This document shows, one piece after another, positions 49,667 to 58,276 of a stretch of DNA of 64,000 bases. The notes below the pieces were generated by a model that was given only the letters and a program-made list of their open reading frames with translations, searched no databases and was not told the origin of the DNA. Origin of the DNA: an uncultured Raoultella sp. (GTDB taxonomy: Bacteria > Pseudomonadota > Gammaproteobacteria > Enterobacterales > Enterobacteriaceae); contig CAAEVH010000048.1 in the NCBI GenBank assembly GCA_900759445.1, forward strand, positions 62,001 to 126,000, written 5' to 3'. Both the position numbers and the translations under genes were made by a program. Numbering within the stretch: position 1 is the stretch's first letter; every line of letters begins with the position of its first letter.

Positions 49667-51325
49667 TTAATCCTCTCGGGCAAAAAGTGCCTCAATAAAG
49701 TCGCCCGCATTAAACGGACGCAGATCCTCAATACGTTCACCGACGCCAATGTAGCGAATCGGAATACCGAACTGGTCGGCGACCGAGAAGATAACCCCAC
49801 CTTTCGCGGTACCGTCCAGCTTAGTCAACGTGATGCCGGTTAAGCCAACGGCTTCATGGAACAGTTTGGCCTGGCTAATCGCGTTTTGCCCGGTGCTGGC
49901 ATCGATGGTCAGCATGACCTCATGCGGCGCATCTTCGTCCAGTTTTTTCATCACCCGGACAATTTTCTTCAGCTCTTCCATCAGGTGCGATTTATTCTGC
50001 AGACGACCCGCCGTATCGGCGATCAGCACGTCAACGTTTCGCGCCTTCGCGGCCTGAATAGCATCGAAGATCACCGATGCCGAGTCCGCGCCGGTATGCT
50101 GAGCAATCACCGGAATGTTGTTGCGCTGACCCCAGACCTGCAGCTGTTCTACCGCCGCGGCGCGGAAGGTGTCCCCGGCCGCCAGCATCACCGATTTGCC
50201 CTGCTGTTCGAACTGACGGGCCAGCTTACCGATAGTGGTGGTTTTACCTACGCCGTTCACGCCCACCATCAGAATAACAAATGGCGTTTTCCCTTCAACA
50301 TTCAGCGGCTCATCCACTTTCGCAAGGATATCGCCCATCTCTTCTTTCAGCAGGCCATACAGCGCTTCCGCATCACGTAGCTGCTTACGGCTGGCGCCTT
50401 CGGTAAGATTGGTAATGATCTTCCGGGTCGTTTCCACGCCGACGTCGGCAATCAGCAGCTGCTCTTCCAGCTCTTCAAACAGATCATCGTCGATTTTTTT
50501 GCCGCGGAACAGACTGATAAATCCGGAACCGAGATTCTGTTTGGTTTTAATCAGGCTGCGTTTCAGACGGGCGAAAAAGCCCTCTTTCGTCGGTTTTTCC
50601 TGCTCCTGTTGGGCGGAATCATCCGGCTGGCTCTGTTCTTCCGCTTCAACAATCTCTTGCTCATCAAGCGGTTGTGAAGCCAGCGCCAGAGCTTCAAGCT
50701 CTTCATCAGACAGTGCAGATTCAGGCTGTTCCTCAGCGCGCGTCTCATCACTCACCGCATCGTCCACGGCAGCGACTTGTGGCTCATCCGTCACCGCTTC
50801 CGGCGTCTGCCCGGCTACCGCTTCCGCGACAACCGGTTGAGCGATCACTTCTTCGACCAGCGGCTCCGGGGCAGCGAGGTCTTCTGTCGGCAGCTGTTCA
50901 GCGACAGCCTCTTCCGCCACGGTCTCCGCCACAACCTGTTCAACGGCGGCCTCTTCGACCCACGTACTGGCGGCTGGCGCCTCGTCAATCGCAGCGTGCG
51001 GCTGAGGGATCTCTTCGGCTTCAGCCGGGGCTTCGACCACAGGCTTCACCGGCGCTGAGTGCGGTAATTCGCTCTCAACAACCTGTTCCGTCACCTCAAC
51101 GACCTCGGCCGCAAAAGCTTCCGCGTCCTCTTTCTCCACCGCAGAAGCGCTTACCGTCTCCGCTTCTGGTGCCGCCACCGTCTCAGCAGGCAACGCTGTA
51201 GCCGAATGCTGTTCGGCAACGTCGGTTTGCCCTTCTACTTTCTGTTCGGTCTCGGTTTCCTGCGCCTGTTCTTTTTGTCCAAAGCCCAGCCAGGAAAAGA
51301 AGCCACGTTTTTTCTCTTTTGCCAT
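49667..51325 (-). CDS. ftsY: Signal recognition particle receptor FtsY
   Basis: FtsY docks ribosome-SRP complexes at the membrane for co-translational insertion. ATG at 51323-51325 (MAKEKKRGFFSWLGFG) gives 552 residues, longer than the 497 I recall for E. coli. The excess is in the N-terminal acidic A domain (about residues 20-250), which is rich in Ala, Val and Glu with repeated short units (VAE, EEAV, VVAEAV). The NG GTPase domain is intact: GVNGVGKTTTIGKLA, DTFRAAAVEQL, DTAGRLQNK and TKLDGTAKGG. Confidence 0.98.
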   Translation of the reverse strand: MAKEKKRGFFSWLGFGQKEQAQETETEQKVEGQTDVAEQHSATALPAETVAAPEAETVSASAVEKEDAEAFAAEVVEVTEQVVESELPHSAPVKPVVEAPAEAEEIPQPHAAIDEAPAASTWVEEAAVEQVVAETVAEEAVAEQLPTEDLAAPEPLVEEVIAQPVVAEAVAGQTPEAVTDEPQVAAVDDAVSDETRAEEQPESALSDEELEALALASQPLDEQEIVEAEEQSQPDDSAQQEQEKPTKEGFFARLKRSLIKTKQNLGSGFISLFRGKKIDDDLFEELEEQLLIADVGVETTRKIITNLTEGASRKQLRDAEALYGLLKEEMGDILAKVDEPLNVEGKTPFVILMVGVNGVGKTTTIGKLARQFEQQGKSVMLAAGDTFRAAAVEQLQVWGQRNNIPVIAQHTGADSASVIFDAIQAAKARNVDVLIADTAGRLQNKSHLMEELKKIVRVMKKLDEDAPHEVMLTIDASTGQNAISQAKLFHEAVGLTGITLTKLDGTAKGGVIFSVADQFGIPIRYIGVGERIEDLRPFNAGDFIEALFARED

Positions 51326-51516
51326 TTGCGACGACACTCCCGCTGTTTATTCATGGCACAGCTTCGGCATAACAATAGCGGAAGCTGAAAAATGATGAAA
51401 TTAGTCGGATAGTCTATCACTTAACTTAACTCGCATCACCGCCCCCGGATTAAGGTTTCGTCATCCGCGTTCGATCGCTAGAATAGCGGACTGAAAGTGG
51501 AGACCTGAGCAACGAG

Positions 51517-52113
51517 ATGAAGAAACCAAACCACACGGGCAGCGGCCAGATCCGTATTATTGGTGGGCAATGGCGGGGACGGAAATTACCGGTGCCCGAG
51601 AGCCCGGGCCTGCGCCCGACGACCGACCGGGTCCGTGAAACCCTTTTTAACTGGCTGGCGCCTGTCATGGTCGATGCGCACTGCCTGGATTGCTTTGCCG
51701 GCAGCGGAGCCCTCGGGCTGGAAGCGCTGTCGCGCTATGCGGGCAGCACCACGCTGCTGGAAATGGAGCGCGGCGTCGCTCAACAGTTGCAAAAAAACCT
51801 GGCGACCCTGAAAGCCAGCCATGGCAAGGTGGTCAATACCAATACGCTCAGCTACCTTAATCAGCCCGGCACGCCGCACCATATCGTGTTTGTCGATCCG
51901 CCTTTCCGCAAAGGTCTGCTGGAAGAGACGCTGCGTCTGCTGGAAAATAACGGCTGGCTCGCCGATGAAGCGCTCATCTACGTTGAGAGCGAAGTCGAAA
52001 ATGGTTTACCGCCGGTGCCGGCATGCTGGCATCTGTATCGTGAGAAAGTGGCCGGACAGGTCGCCTACCGTCTCTATCAACGTGAGGCAAAAGGAGAAAA
52101 TCATGCTGATTAA
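51517..52113 (+). CDS. rsmD: 16S rRNA (guanine-966-N2) methyltransferase
   Basis: RsmD methylates G966 of 16S rRNA in assembled 30S particles. The 198 residues match E. coli RsmD. The SAM-binding motif is in LDCFAGSGALGLEALSR (about residues 60), and the catalytic DPPF tetrapeptide in IVFVDPPFRKGLL. It is divergent from ftsY. Its 3' end overlaps yhhL by 11 bases. Confidence 0.97.
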   Translation: MKKPNHTGSGQIRIIGGQWRGRKLPVPESPGLRPTTDRVRETLFNWLAPVMVDAHCLDCFAGSGALGLEALSRYAGSTTLLEMERGVAQQLQKNLATLKASHGKVVNTNTLSYLNQPGTPHHIVFVDPPFRKGLLEETLRLLENNGWLADEALIYVESEVENGLPPVPACWHLYREKVAGQVAYRLYQREAKGENHAD

Positions 52114-52381
52114 TTTTGGCCGCGTGTTGATGCTGTGCGTCTGGGCATTTTTATTATTAAACCTGTTTCAGCCTTTCCCGAAGCCACTGAACATCTTCGT
52201 TAACGTTGCCTTGATCTTTATGATCCTGATGCACGGTCTGCAGCTGACGCTGCTGAAGGCCACTCAGCCGAAAGATGCCCCGCCGCTGGGCCGCTTTGAA
52301 CAGGTCCGTATTTTTATCTTCGGCGTGTTCGAACTGGTGGCCTGGCAGAAAAAGCTCAAGGCCACGCTGCGTAAGAAGTAA
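52103..52381 (+). CDS. yhhL: Small membrane protein YhhL (DUF1145)
   Basis: A 92-residue inner-membrane protein of unknown function. The ATG at 52103-52105 (MLINFGRVLMLCVWAFLLLN) follows AAGGAG and overlaps the rsmD end by 11 bases, so it is probably translated with rsmD. Hydrophobic segments cover residues 5-25, 30-50 and about 65-85; the C-terminus is basic (KKLKATLRKK). It matches E. coli YhhL in position and sequence, three residues longer. A hairpin follows. Confidence 0.92.
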   Translation: MLINFGRVLMLCVWAFLLLNLFQPFPKPLNIFVNVALIFMILMHGLQLTLLKATQPKDAPPLGRFEQVRIFIFGVFELVAWQKKLKATLRKK

Positions 52382-52388
52382 CCCCCTG

Positions 52389-52430
52389 GGCTCAAGGTTC
52401 TGGCGTAAACGCGACAAACCTTGAGCCTTT
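52389..52430. terminator. Bidirectional hairpin between yhhL and yhhM
   Basis: GGCTCAAGGTT pairs perfectly with AACCTTGAGCC across an about 17-base loop, followed by TTTG on the plus strand. It lies after yhhL and contains the last yhhM codons, so it can end rsmD-yhhL transcripts. Confidence 0.75.
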
Positions 52431-52751
52431 GTAGCTTAGCGTTCCCCGATCACCGACGCTCAGCGCATGATATTGCGCCGCCTCAAGTCGAAAACTGACT
52501 TCCAGGCCACCGCTTTCCGGCCTGAAGCTCACGTCATAGCGCATATCGCTGCCAGCGGGGGCAACGGTTTGCTGGCGCGACCGGCGATCGTTGAGCACCT
52601 TCTCCCGCTTGTTACTCACCACCACCCGCTTTTGTAGCAGCGGCGCGGCGTCGTTATCCATATTCTCCCGTCGTTGCTGCACATAGCGTACCGATGCGGC
52701 CACCACAATGATGGCGACGACGATCATAAAAAACAGGGGAACCTTGCTCAT
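52392..52751 (-). CDS. yhhM: Membrane-anchored protein YhhM (DUF2500)
   Basis: A 119-residue protein of unknown function matching E. coli YhhM. It has one N-terminal membrane helix (VPLFFMIVVAIIVVAASVRYV, residues 4-24), then a short beta-rich domain with RYDVSFRPESGGLEVSFRL and GDRGTLSYKGSRFVAF. It is convergent with yhhL and divergent from yhhN. Confidence 0.92.
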   Translation of the reverse strand: MSKVPLFFMIVVAIIVVAASVRYVQQRRENMDNDAAPLLQKRVVVSNKREKVLNDRRSRQQTVAPAGSDMRYDVSFRPESGGLEVSFRLEAAQYHALSVGDRGTLSYKGSRFVAFTPEP

Positions 52752-52892
52752 TCATCTAACCCATAAGAATTCTCAGGAATAAGCATACCGCGCCTTGATT
52801 AACGTTGTCATCTGCCCGCCCGAACCACTACACTAAGTTTCAGTACCGCCAATATACCACTCACTTAATAATAACAGATACAAGGACTTACT

Positions 52893-53519
52893 ATGCTTTG
52901 GTCGTTTATTGCTGTCTGTTTCTCCGCATGGCTTTTCGTCGATGCGTCCTATCGCGGCCCCACGTGGCAGCGCTGGGTTTTTAAACCCGTCACGCTGATC
53001 CTGCTACTGCTGCTGGCCTGGCAGGCGCCAATGTTCAACGCCATCAGCTACCTGGTACTCGCCGGGCTGTGCGCTTCGCTGCTGGGCGATGCATTAACGC
53101 TGCTGCCGCGCCAGCGGGTGATGTATGCGGTGGGGGCCTTTTTCCTGTCGCATCTGCTGTACACGATCTGGTTTGCCAGCCAGATGACGATGTCGTTTTT
53201 CTGGCCGCTGCCGCTGGTGCTGCTGGTTATCGGCGCGCTGCTGCTTGCGGTCATCTGGAGCCGGCTGGAAGACCTGCGCATGCCGGTCTTCACCTTTATC
53301 GGTATGACCCTGGTTATGGTCTGGCTGGCCGGTGAGCTGTGGTTCTTCCGCCCGACGGATACCGCGTTCTCTGGCTTCGCCGGCGCGACATTCCTGCTGT
53401 TGAGTAATATTGTCTGGCTGATCAGCCACTATCGTCGTCGCTTCCGCGCCGATAACGCCATCGCTGCCGCCTTCTACTTTGCTGGTCACTTTCTGATCGT
53501 CCGCGCGCTGTATCTGTAA
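52893..53519 (+). CDS. yhhN: YhhN/TMEM86-family membrane protein
   Basis: A 208-residue inner-membrane protein with about eight hydrophobic segments. The family includes mammalian TMEM86 lysoplasmalogenases; activity of the bacterial members is not certain to me. Conserved features include [28 protein letters not shown]. It stands 141 bases after the yhhM start and directly before the zntA promoter, as in E. coli. Confidence 0.93.
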   Translation: MLWSFIAVCFSAWLFVDASYRGPTWQRWVFKPVTLILLLLLAWQAPMFNAISYLVLAGLCASLLGDALTLLPRQRVMYAVGAFFLSHLLYTIWFASQMTMSFFWPLPLVLLVIGALLLAVIWSRLEDLRMPVFTFIGMTLVMVWLAGELWFFRPTDTAFSGFAGATFLLLSNIVWLISHYRRRFRADNAIAAAFYFAGHFLIVRALYL

Positions 53520-53527
53520 TTTTGCGC

Positions 53528-53559
53528 TTGACTCTGGAGTCGACTCCAGAGTGTATCCT
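53528..53559 (+). promoter_or_regulatory. ZntR-type promoter of zntA
   Basis: A perfect 22-base palindrome (53531-53552; half-site ACTCTGGAGTC) overlaps a -35 TTGACT at 53528-53533 and a -10 TATCCT at 53554-53559. The spacer is 20 bases, the over-long spacing typical of MerR-family activation. This is the ZntR operator layout of E. coli. ZntR itself is not in the window. Confidence 0.92.
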
Positions 53560-53597
53560 TCTGGTAATGAGAAAATTATCATTACCGGGAGGGTCCC

Positions 53598-55796
53598 ATG
53601 TCGACTCCAGAAACGCAGGATAAAAAAGTCCCACAGTTCTCGTCATTCAAATTAAAGCCGGTTGTCGCCCAGGCTGACAGCTGCTGCACGGAATCTGGCT
53701 GTGCCGCCAATAACGCCGCCGACAGCGAGGCGTTAAACGAGGCGCGCTATAGCTGGCTGGTTGAAGGCATGGACTGCGCCGCCTGCGCCCGTAAAGTCGA
53801 AACTGCGGTGCGCCAGGTACCAGGCGTCAACCAGGTACAGGTTCTGTTTGCCACCGAAAAACTGCTGGTCAACGCCGATGCCGATATCCGCGCTGCCGTC
53901 GAAAGTGCGGTACGTGCCGCGGGCTATACGCTGCGCGATGAAAGCGCCCCGCCGCCGGAAACCTCGCCTCTGCGCGAGAACCTGCCGCTGATAACGCTGG
54001 TACTACTGATGGCGCTGAGCTGGGGTCTGGAGCAGTTCAACCACCCCTTCGGCGAGCTGGCATTCATTGCCACCACGCTTGTGGGCCTGTGGCCCGTCGC
54101 TCGTCAGGCTCTGCGCCTGATCCGCAGCGGTAGCTGGTTTGCCATTGAAACACTGATGAGCGTCGCCGCCATCGGGGCGCTGTTTATCGGCGCAACGGCC
54201 GAAGCCGCGATGGTGCTACTGCTGTTTATGGTTGGCGAGCGTCTTGAAGGCTGGGCGGCCAGCCGTGCCCGCCAGGGGGTAAGCGCGCTGATGGCGTTAA
54301 AACCCGATACCGCCACTCGTCTGCGTGACGGCGTGCGGGAAACCGTCGCCCAGCGCGATCTCCGCCCTGGAGACATCATTGAAGTCGCAGCAGGTGGTCG
54401 CTTGCCTGCTGATGGCCAGCTGCGCACGCCGTTCGCCAGCTTCGATGAAAGTGCCTTAACCGGTGAGTCGGTGCCGGTCGAGCGCCGGTCCGGCGAACGC
54501 GTGGCGGCAGGCGCCACCAGCGTCGACCGTCTGGTTCAACTGACGGTGATTTCCGAGCCGGGCGACAGCGCCATTGACCGTATTCTGAAGCTGATTGAAG
54601 AGGCAGAGGAACGTCGGGCACCCATTGAACGCTTTATCGATCGCTTCAGCCGGATTTACACGCCGGCCATTATGGTCGTCGCCCTGCTGGTCGCCATCGT
54701 ACCGCCGCTGTTCTTTGCCGCCGCCTGGCTGCCGTGGATCTACAAAGGTCTGACGCTGCTGCTGATCGGCTGTCCTTGTGCGCTGGTTATTTCCACTCCG
54801 GCGGCCATTACTTCCGGGCTGGCGGTGGCGTCGCGTCACGGTGCCCTGATTAAAGGCGGCGCAGCGCTTGAGCAACTGGGTCGCATACGTCAGGTGGCTT
54901 TTGATAAGACCGGGACGCTAACCGTCGGCCAACCGCGCGTCACCGCCGCAATCGCCCTGAATGACGTGGATGAAAATGGCCTGCTGGCACTGGCGGCGGC
55001 AGTAGAACAAGGCTCCAGCCACCCGCTGGCGCAGGCCATCGTGCGCGAAGCCCAGCAGCGCCAGCTGACGATTCCGTCTGCCCGTGGTCAGCGCGCGCTG
55101 GCGGGTTCGGGTATTGAAGCCGAGGTTGACGGTCGTCAGATACTGATTTGCGCGGCAGGCAATGACGCCGCCGCAGAGCATGAGGCGCAGATTCAGCAGC
55201 TGGAGAGCGCGGGTCAGACGGTTGTGCTGGTATTGCGCGAACAGTCTCTGCTCGGCATTCTGGCGCTGCAGGATACGCTGCGCGATGACGCCCGTCAGGC
55301 GGTCGACGATCTGCATCGTCTGGGGGTGCAGGGCGTCATTCTGACCGGCGATAACCCGCGTGCGGCTGCCGCCATTGCCGGGGAGCTGGGGCTGGAATTC
55401 CGTGCCGGACTGCTGCCGGCCGATAAAGTCGAGGCGGTCACGGCGCTCAATGCCGCTGCGCCGCTGGCCATGGTCGGTGACGGAATTAATGACGCGCCGG
55501 CAATGAAGGCCGCCACCATTGGTATCGCCATGGGCAGCGGAACCGACGTGGCGCTGGAAACCGCCGATGCCGCCCTGACGCATAACCGCTTAACCGGTCT
55601 GGCGCAGATGATTGCCCTGGCCCGCGCCACCCACGCCAATATTCGGCAGAACATTGCGATTGCGCTTGGCTTAAAGGGGATTTTCCTTATCACCACGCTG
55701 CTCGGATTGACCGGGCTGTGGCTGGCGGTGCTGGCCGATACGGGGGCAACGGTGCTGGTGACCGCTAACGCCCTGCGACTGTTACGTAAGAAATAA
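53598..55796 (+). CDS. zntA: Zn(II)/Cd(II)/Pb(II)-exporting P-type ATPase
   Basis: ZntA exports Zn2+, Cd2+ and Pb2+ from the cytoplasm. It has 732 residues, the E. coli length. A Cys-rich N-terminus (DSCCTESGCAANN, different in detail from the E. coli CCCDGAC) precedes a heavy-metal-associated domain with GMDCAACARKVE (about residues 55-66). The intramembrane metal site is IGCPCALVIS, the phosphorylation site DKTGTLT and the hinge GDGINDAPAMKAA. The promoter has a clear ZntR operator. The 119-bp repeat array follows. Confidence 0.98.
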   Translation: MSTPETQDKKVPQFSSFKLKPVVAQADSCCTESGCAANNAADSEALNEARYSWLVEGMDCAACARKVETAVRQVPGVNQVQVLFATEKLLVNADADIRAAVESAVRAAGYTLRDESAPPPETSPLRENLPLITLVLLMALSWGLEQFNHPFGELAFIATTLVGLWPVARQALRLIRSGSWFAIETLMSVAAIGALFIGATAEAAMVLLLFMVGERLEGWAASRARQGVSALMALKPDTATRLRDGVRETVAQRDLRPGDIIEVAAGGRLPADGQLRTPFASFDESALTGESVPVERRSGERVAAGATSVDRLVQLTVISEPGDSAIDRILKLIEEAEERRAPIERFIDRFSRIYTPAIMVVALLVAIVPPLFFAAAWLPWIYKGLTLLLIGCPCALVISTPAAITSGLAVASRHGALIKGGAALEQLGRIRQVAFDKTGTLTVGQPRVTAAIALNDVDENGLLALAAAVEQGSSHPLAQAIVREAQQRQLTIPSARGQRALAGSGIEAEVDGRQILICAAGNDAAAEHEAQIQQLESAGQTVVLVLREQSLLGILALQDTLRDDARQAVDDLHRLGVQGVILTGDNPRAAAAIAGELGLEFRAGLLPADKVEAVTALNAAAPLAMVGDGINDAPAMKAATIGIAMGSGTDVALETADAALTHNRLTGLAQMIALARATHANIRQNIAIALGLKGIFLITTLLGLTGLWLAVLADTGATVLVTANALRLLRKK

Positions 55797-55805
55797 ACGG
55801 AAAGA

Positions 55806-56371
55806 CCCCGGTGGCGCGTTGCTTACCGGGGCTACGGGAGCGTGCAATCTTTGGATTTTGTAGCCCGGACAGGGACGTAGTCCCGCCTCCGGGAAGACGG
55901 CCTGCGACAATCGTACCGTTTATCCCCCGGTGGCGCGTTGCTTACCGGGGCTACGGGAGCGTGCGGTCTTTGGATTTTGCAGGCCGGACAGGGACGTAGT
56001 CCCGCCTCCGGGAAGACGGTCTGCGGCAATCGCACCGTTTATCCCCCGGTGGCGCGCTGCTTACCGGGGCTACGAGAGCGTGCGGTCTTTGGATTTTGTA
56101 GCCCGGACAGGGGCGCAGCCCCGCCTCCGGGAAGACGGCCTGCGACAATCGTACCGTTTATCCCCCGGTGGCGCGCTGCTTACCGGGGCTACGGGAGCGT
56201 GCGGTCTTTGGATTTTGTAGCCCGGACAGGGACGCAGCCCCGCCTCCGGGAAGACGGCCTGCGGCAATCGCACCGTTTATCCCCCGGTGGCGCGCTGCTT
56301 ACCGGGGCTACGGGAGCGTGCGATCTTTGGATTTTGTAGCCCGGACAGAGGCGCAGCCCCGCCTCCGGGAA
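55806..56371. repeat. Tandem 119-bp repeat array (BIME-like), about 4.8 units
   Basis: CCCCGGTGGCGCG recurs at 55806, 55925, 56044, 56163 and 56282, exactly 119 bases apart each time; the last copy is cut at about 56371. Each unit has two REP-type hairpins: CCCCGGTGGCGCG..GCTTACCGGGGC, and AGCCCGGACAGGG..CCCGCCTCCGGG. Between units lies GAAGACGGCCTGCGACAATC with few differences among copies. Open frames in the array shift by one or two bases per unit and are not genes. It fills the gap between convergent zntA and tusA. Confidence 0.97.
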
Positions 56372-56397
56372 AGGCCGTGCGGCACGCAAACCCGTGC

Positions 56398-56643
56398 TTA
56401 ATGGCTTTTACGAATCAGATAGCGGTAGGGCAGCGCCGCGGTTTCTTGCGCCAGCAGCTCATGCTCCATAAAGCGGCAAAAACCCGGAATATCGCGGGTT
56501 GTCGCCGGATCGTCGGCGATAATCAGCAGCGTTTCGCCCACCGGCATGGTACGTACGGTCTTACGCACCATCATTACCGGCTCCGGGCAACGCAGGCCCT
56601 GAGCGTCCAGAGTGTGGTCAGGGCTGGAGAAAAGTTCGGTCAT
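56398..56643 (-). CDS. tusA: Sulfurtransferase TusA
   Basis: TusA takes persulfide sulfur from IscS and passes it to TusBCD for 2-thiouridine synthesis in tRNA. It has 81 residues, the E. coli length. The catalytic Cys19 is in [13 protein letters not shown]. The gene is convergent with zntA across the repeat array and divergent from yhhQ. Confidence 0.97.
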   Translation of the reverse strand: MTELFSSPDHTLDAQGLRCPEPVMMVRKTVRTMPVGETLLIIADDPATTRDIPGFCRFMEHELLAQETAALPYRYLIRKSH

Positions 56644-56979
56644 TTTTATCTCACATCAACAAAACGGCCCTAGTTTACCCCCACTTTTCCGCTACGCAAG
56701 TCAGGTTAACGTTTGCGCGAAAAACAACCATTGCAATACCCGCTCAACGCAGTATCATTCTGCCGCTTCAAACTGGTACTCGCGCGTTGGCAAGCCACGG
56801 CACGAGTATTGATTTATTGGGTTCCCTCACCCCAACTCTCTGGTCCTGAATCATTCGAGTTGCAGAAAGGCGATACCGCAGTGAATTCCCGAGGGCTTAC
56901 CCAGGTAAGCGACTGGAATACACGAGGAGAGTCAACGCATCTGCAGTCTGAAGGATAACGGGCATAAAAAGGTCACAAT
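56644..56979. other. tusA-yhhQ divergent intergenic region
   Basis: This 336-base gap holds the tusA upstream region (about 56644-56760), AT-mixed sequence without a gene, and an ERIC element (56843-56965) right before yhhQ. The short plus-strand frames at 56612-56958 cross the ERIC element and look random. Confidence 0.7.
56843..56965 (+). repeat. ERIC (intergenic repeat unit) element
   Basis: A 123-base imperfect palindrome. Its centre GTGAATTCCCGAGGGCTTAC, followed by CCAGGTAAGCGACTGG, matches the ERIC core (GTGAATCCCCAGGAGCTTAC and AAGTAAGTGACTGGGG). Its ends TCATTCGAGTTGCAG and CTGCAGTCTGAAG are inverted partners. It ends about 15 bases before the yhhQ ATG, so it is within the yhhQ leader. 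Confidence 0.9.
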
Positions 56980-57645
56980 ATGAATCCGTTTACAACGTCA
57001 CAGCGTCAAAAAGCGCTGGTCTGGCTTTCTCTTTTTCATTTGCTGGTTATCACCTCCAGCAACTATCTGGTGCAGCTCCCGATCACCATTTTTGGTTTTC
57101 ATACCACCTGGGGCGCATTCAGCTTTCCGTTTATCTTCCTCGCCACCGATCTGACGGTGCGGATTTTCGGCGCGCCGCTGGCACGACGCATTATCCTGGC
57201 GGTGATGGTCCCGGCGCTGCTGATCTCCTATGGCATCTCGTCCCTGTTTTATATGGGCGAGTGGCAAGGCTTTGCCGCGCTGACCCACTTTAACCTGTTC
57301 GTCGCCCGTATCGCCGCCGCCAGTTTCATGGCCTACGCGCTGGGCCAGATCCTCGATGTCCACGTCTTTAACCGCCTGCGGCAAAACCGCCGCTGGTGGC
57401 TGGCGCCGACTGCCTCGACCCTGTTCGGCAACGTCAGCGATACCCTGGCCTTTTTCTTCATCGCTTTCTGGCGCAGTCCGGACCCGTTTATGGCGGCGAA
57501 CTGGGGAGAAATCGCGATTGTCGACTACAGCTTCAAGGTACTGATTAGCATTGTTTTCTTCCTGCCGATGTATGGCATGTTGTTGAATATGCTGCTGAAA
57601 AAACTGGCAGATAAATCTGATTTATCCGCATTGCAGCCAGGTTAA
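56980..57645 (+). CDS. yhhQ: Queuosine precursor transporter YhhQ (VUT family)
   Basis: YhhQ imports 7-deazaguanine precursors of queuosine (preQ0/preQ1). It has 221 residues with about six hydrophobic segments. Family motifs SNYLVQLPITIFGFHTTWGA and FLATDLTVRIFGAPLARRI are visible. The start ATG follows AAAGG only weakly. The ERIC element sits in its leader. It is divergent from tusA and runs with dcrB. Confidence 0.94.
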   Translation: MNPFTTSQRQKALVWLSLFHLLVITSSNYLVQLPITIFGFHTTWGAFSFPFIFLATDLTVRIFGAPLARRIILAVMVPALLISYGISSLFYMGEWQGFAALTHFNLFVARIAAASFMAYALGQILDVHVFNRLRQNRRWWLAPTASTLFGNVSDTLAFFFIAFWRSPDPFMAANWGEIAIVDYSFKVLISIVFFLPMYGMLLNMLLKKLADKSDLSALQPG

Positions 57646-57718
57646 GAGTACTCGCAGGTTGATGTGATAAGATAAGCGAATGAGCCGTTAATGGCCGTTT
57701 ATCGAAAGGAAGATGTCA

Positions 57719-58276
57719 ATGCGCAATTTGGTTAAATATGTCGGTATTGGCCTGCTGGTTATGGGGCTCGCGGCCTGTGATAACAGCGACACAAAAACGC
57801 CGACTGCCGGGGCAGCTGCGGAAAGCAACGCCAGCGGACAAACTATCAGCCTGCTGGACGGTAAGCTGAGTTTTTCCCTGCCAGCAGGAATGACCGATCA
57901 GAGCGGCAAGCTGGGTACCCAGGCCAACAACATGCACGTCTATTCTGACGTCACCGGACAGAAAGCGGTGATCGTGATTGTTGGCGACAGCACCAATGAA
58001 GAATTGAGCGTGCTGGCTCAGCGCCTGGAAGATCAGCAGCGCAGCCGCGATCCGCAGCTGCAGGTTGTCACCAATAAATCGATTGATATCAAAGGCCACA
58101 CGCTGCAGCAGCTGGACAGCATCATCTCCGCCAAAGGCCAGACCGCCTGGTCTTCCGTGATTCTCGGCAAGGTTGACGATAAGCTGCTGACCCTGCAAAT
58201 CACGCTGCCGGCAGACAACCAGCAGCAGGCGCAAAGCGCGGCTGAAAACATCATCAACACCCTCGTCATCCAGTAA
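57719..58276 (+). CDS. dcrB: Inner-membrane-anchored lipoprotein DcrB
   Basis: DcrB is a periplasmic lipoprotein known in E. coli for phage C1 and C6 adsorption/injection. ATG at 57719 ([16 protein letters not shown]) follows AAAGGAAG and gives 185 residues, the E. coli length; an in-frame ATG six bases earlier is less well spaced. The lipobox LAAC gives lipidated Cys20 followed by DNS; the Asp at +2 is the classical inner-membrane retention signal. A terminator follows in the 3' end of yhhS. Confidence 0.96.
   Translation: MRNLVKYVGIGLLVMGLAACDNSDTKTPTAGAAAESNASGQTISLLDGKLSFSLPAGMTDQSGKLGTQANNMHVYSDVTGQKAVIVIVGDSTNEELSVLAQRLEDQQRSRDPQLQVVTNKSIDIKGHTLQQLDSIISAKGQTAWSSVILGKVDDKLLTLQITLPADNQQQAQSAAENIINTLVIQ

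Noticed and set aside
55811..56401. Overlapping repeated small frames (MARCLPGLRERAVFGFC type) in the 119-bp array
   Set aside because: 119 is not a multiple of three, so the frame shifts in each unit. Similar frames occur on both strands. They are products of non-coding repeats.
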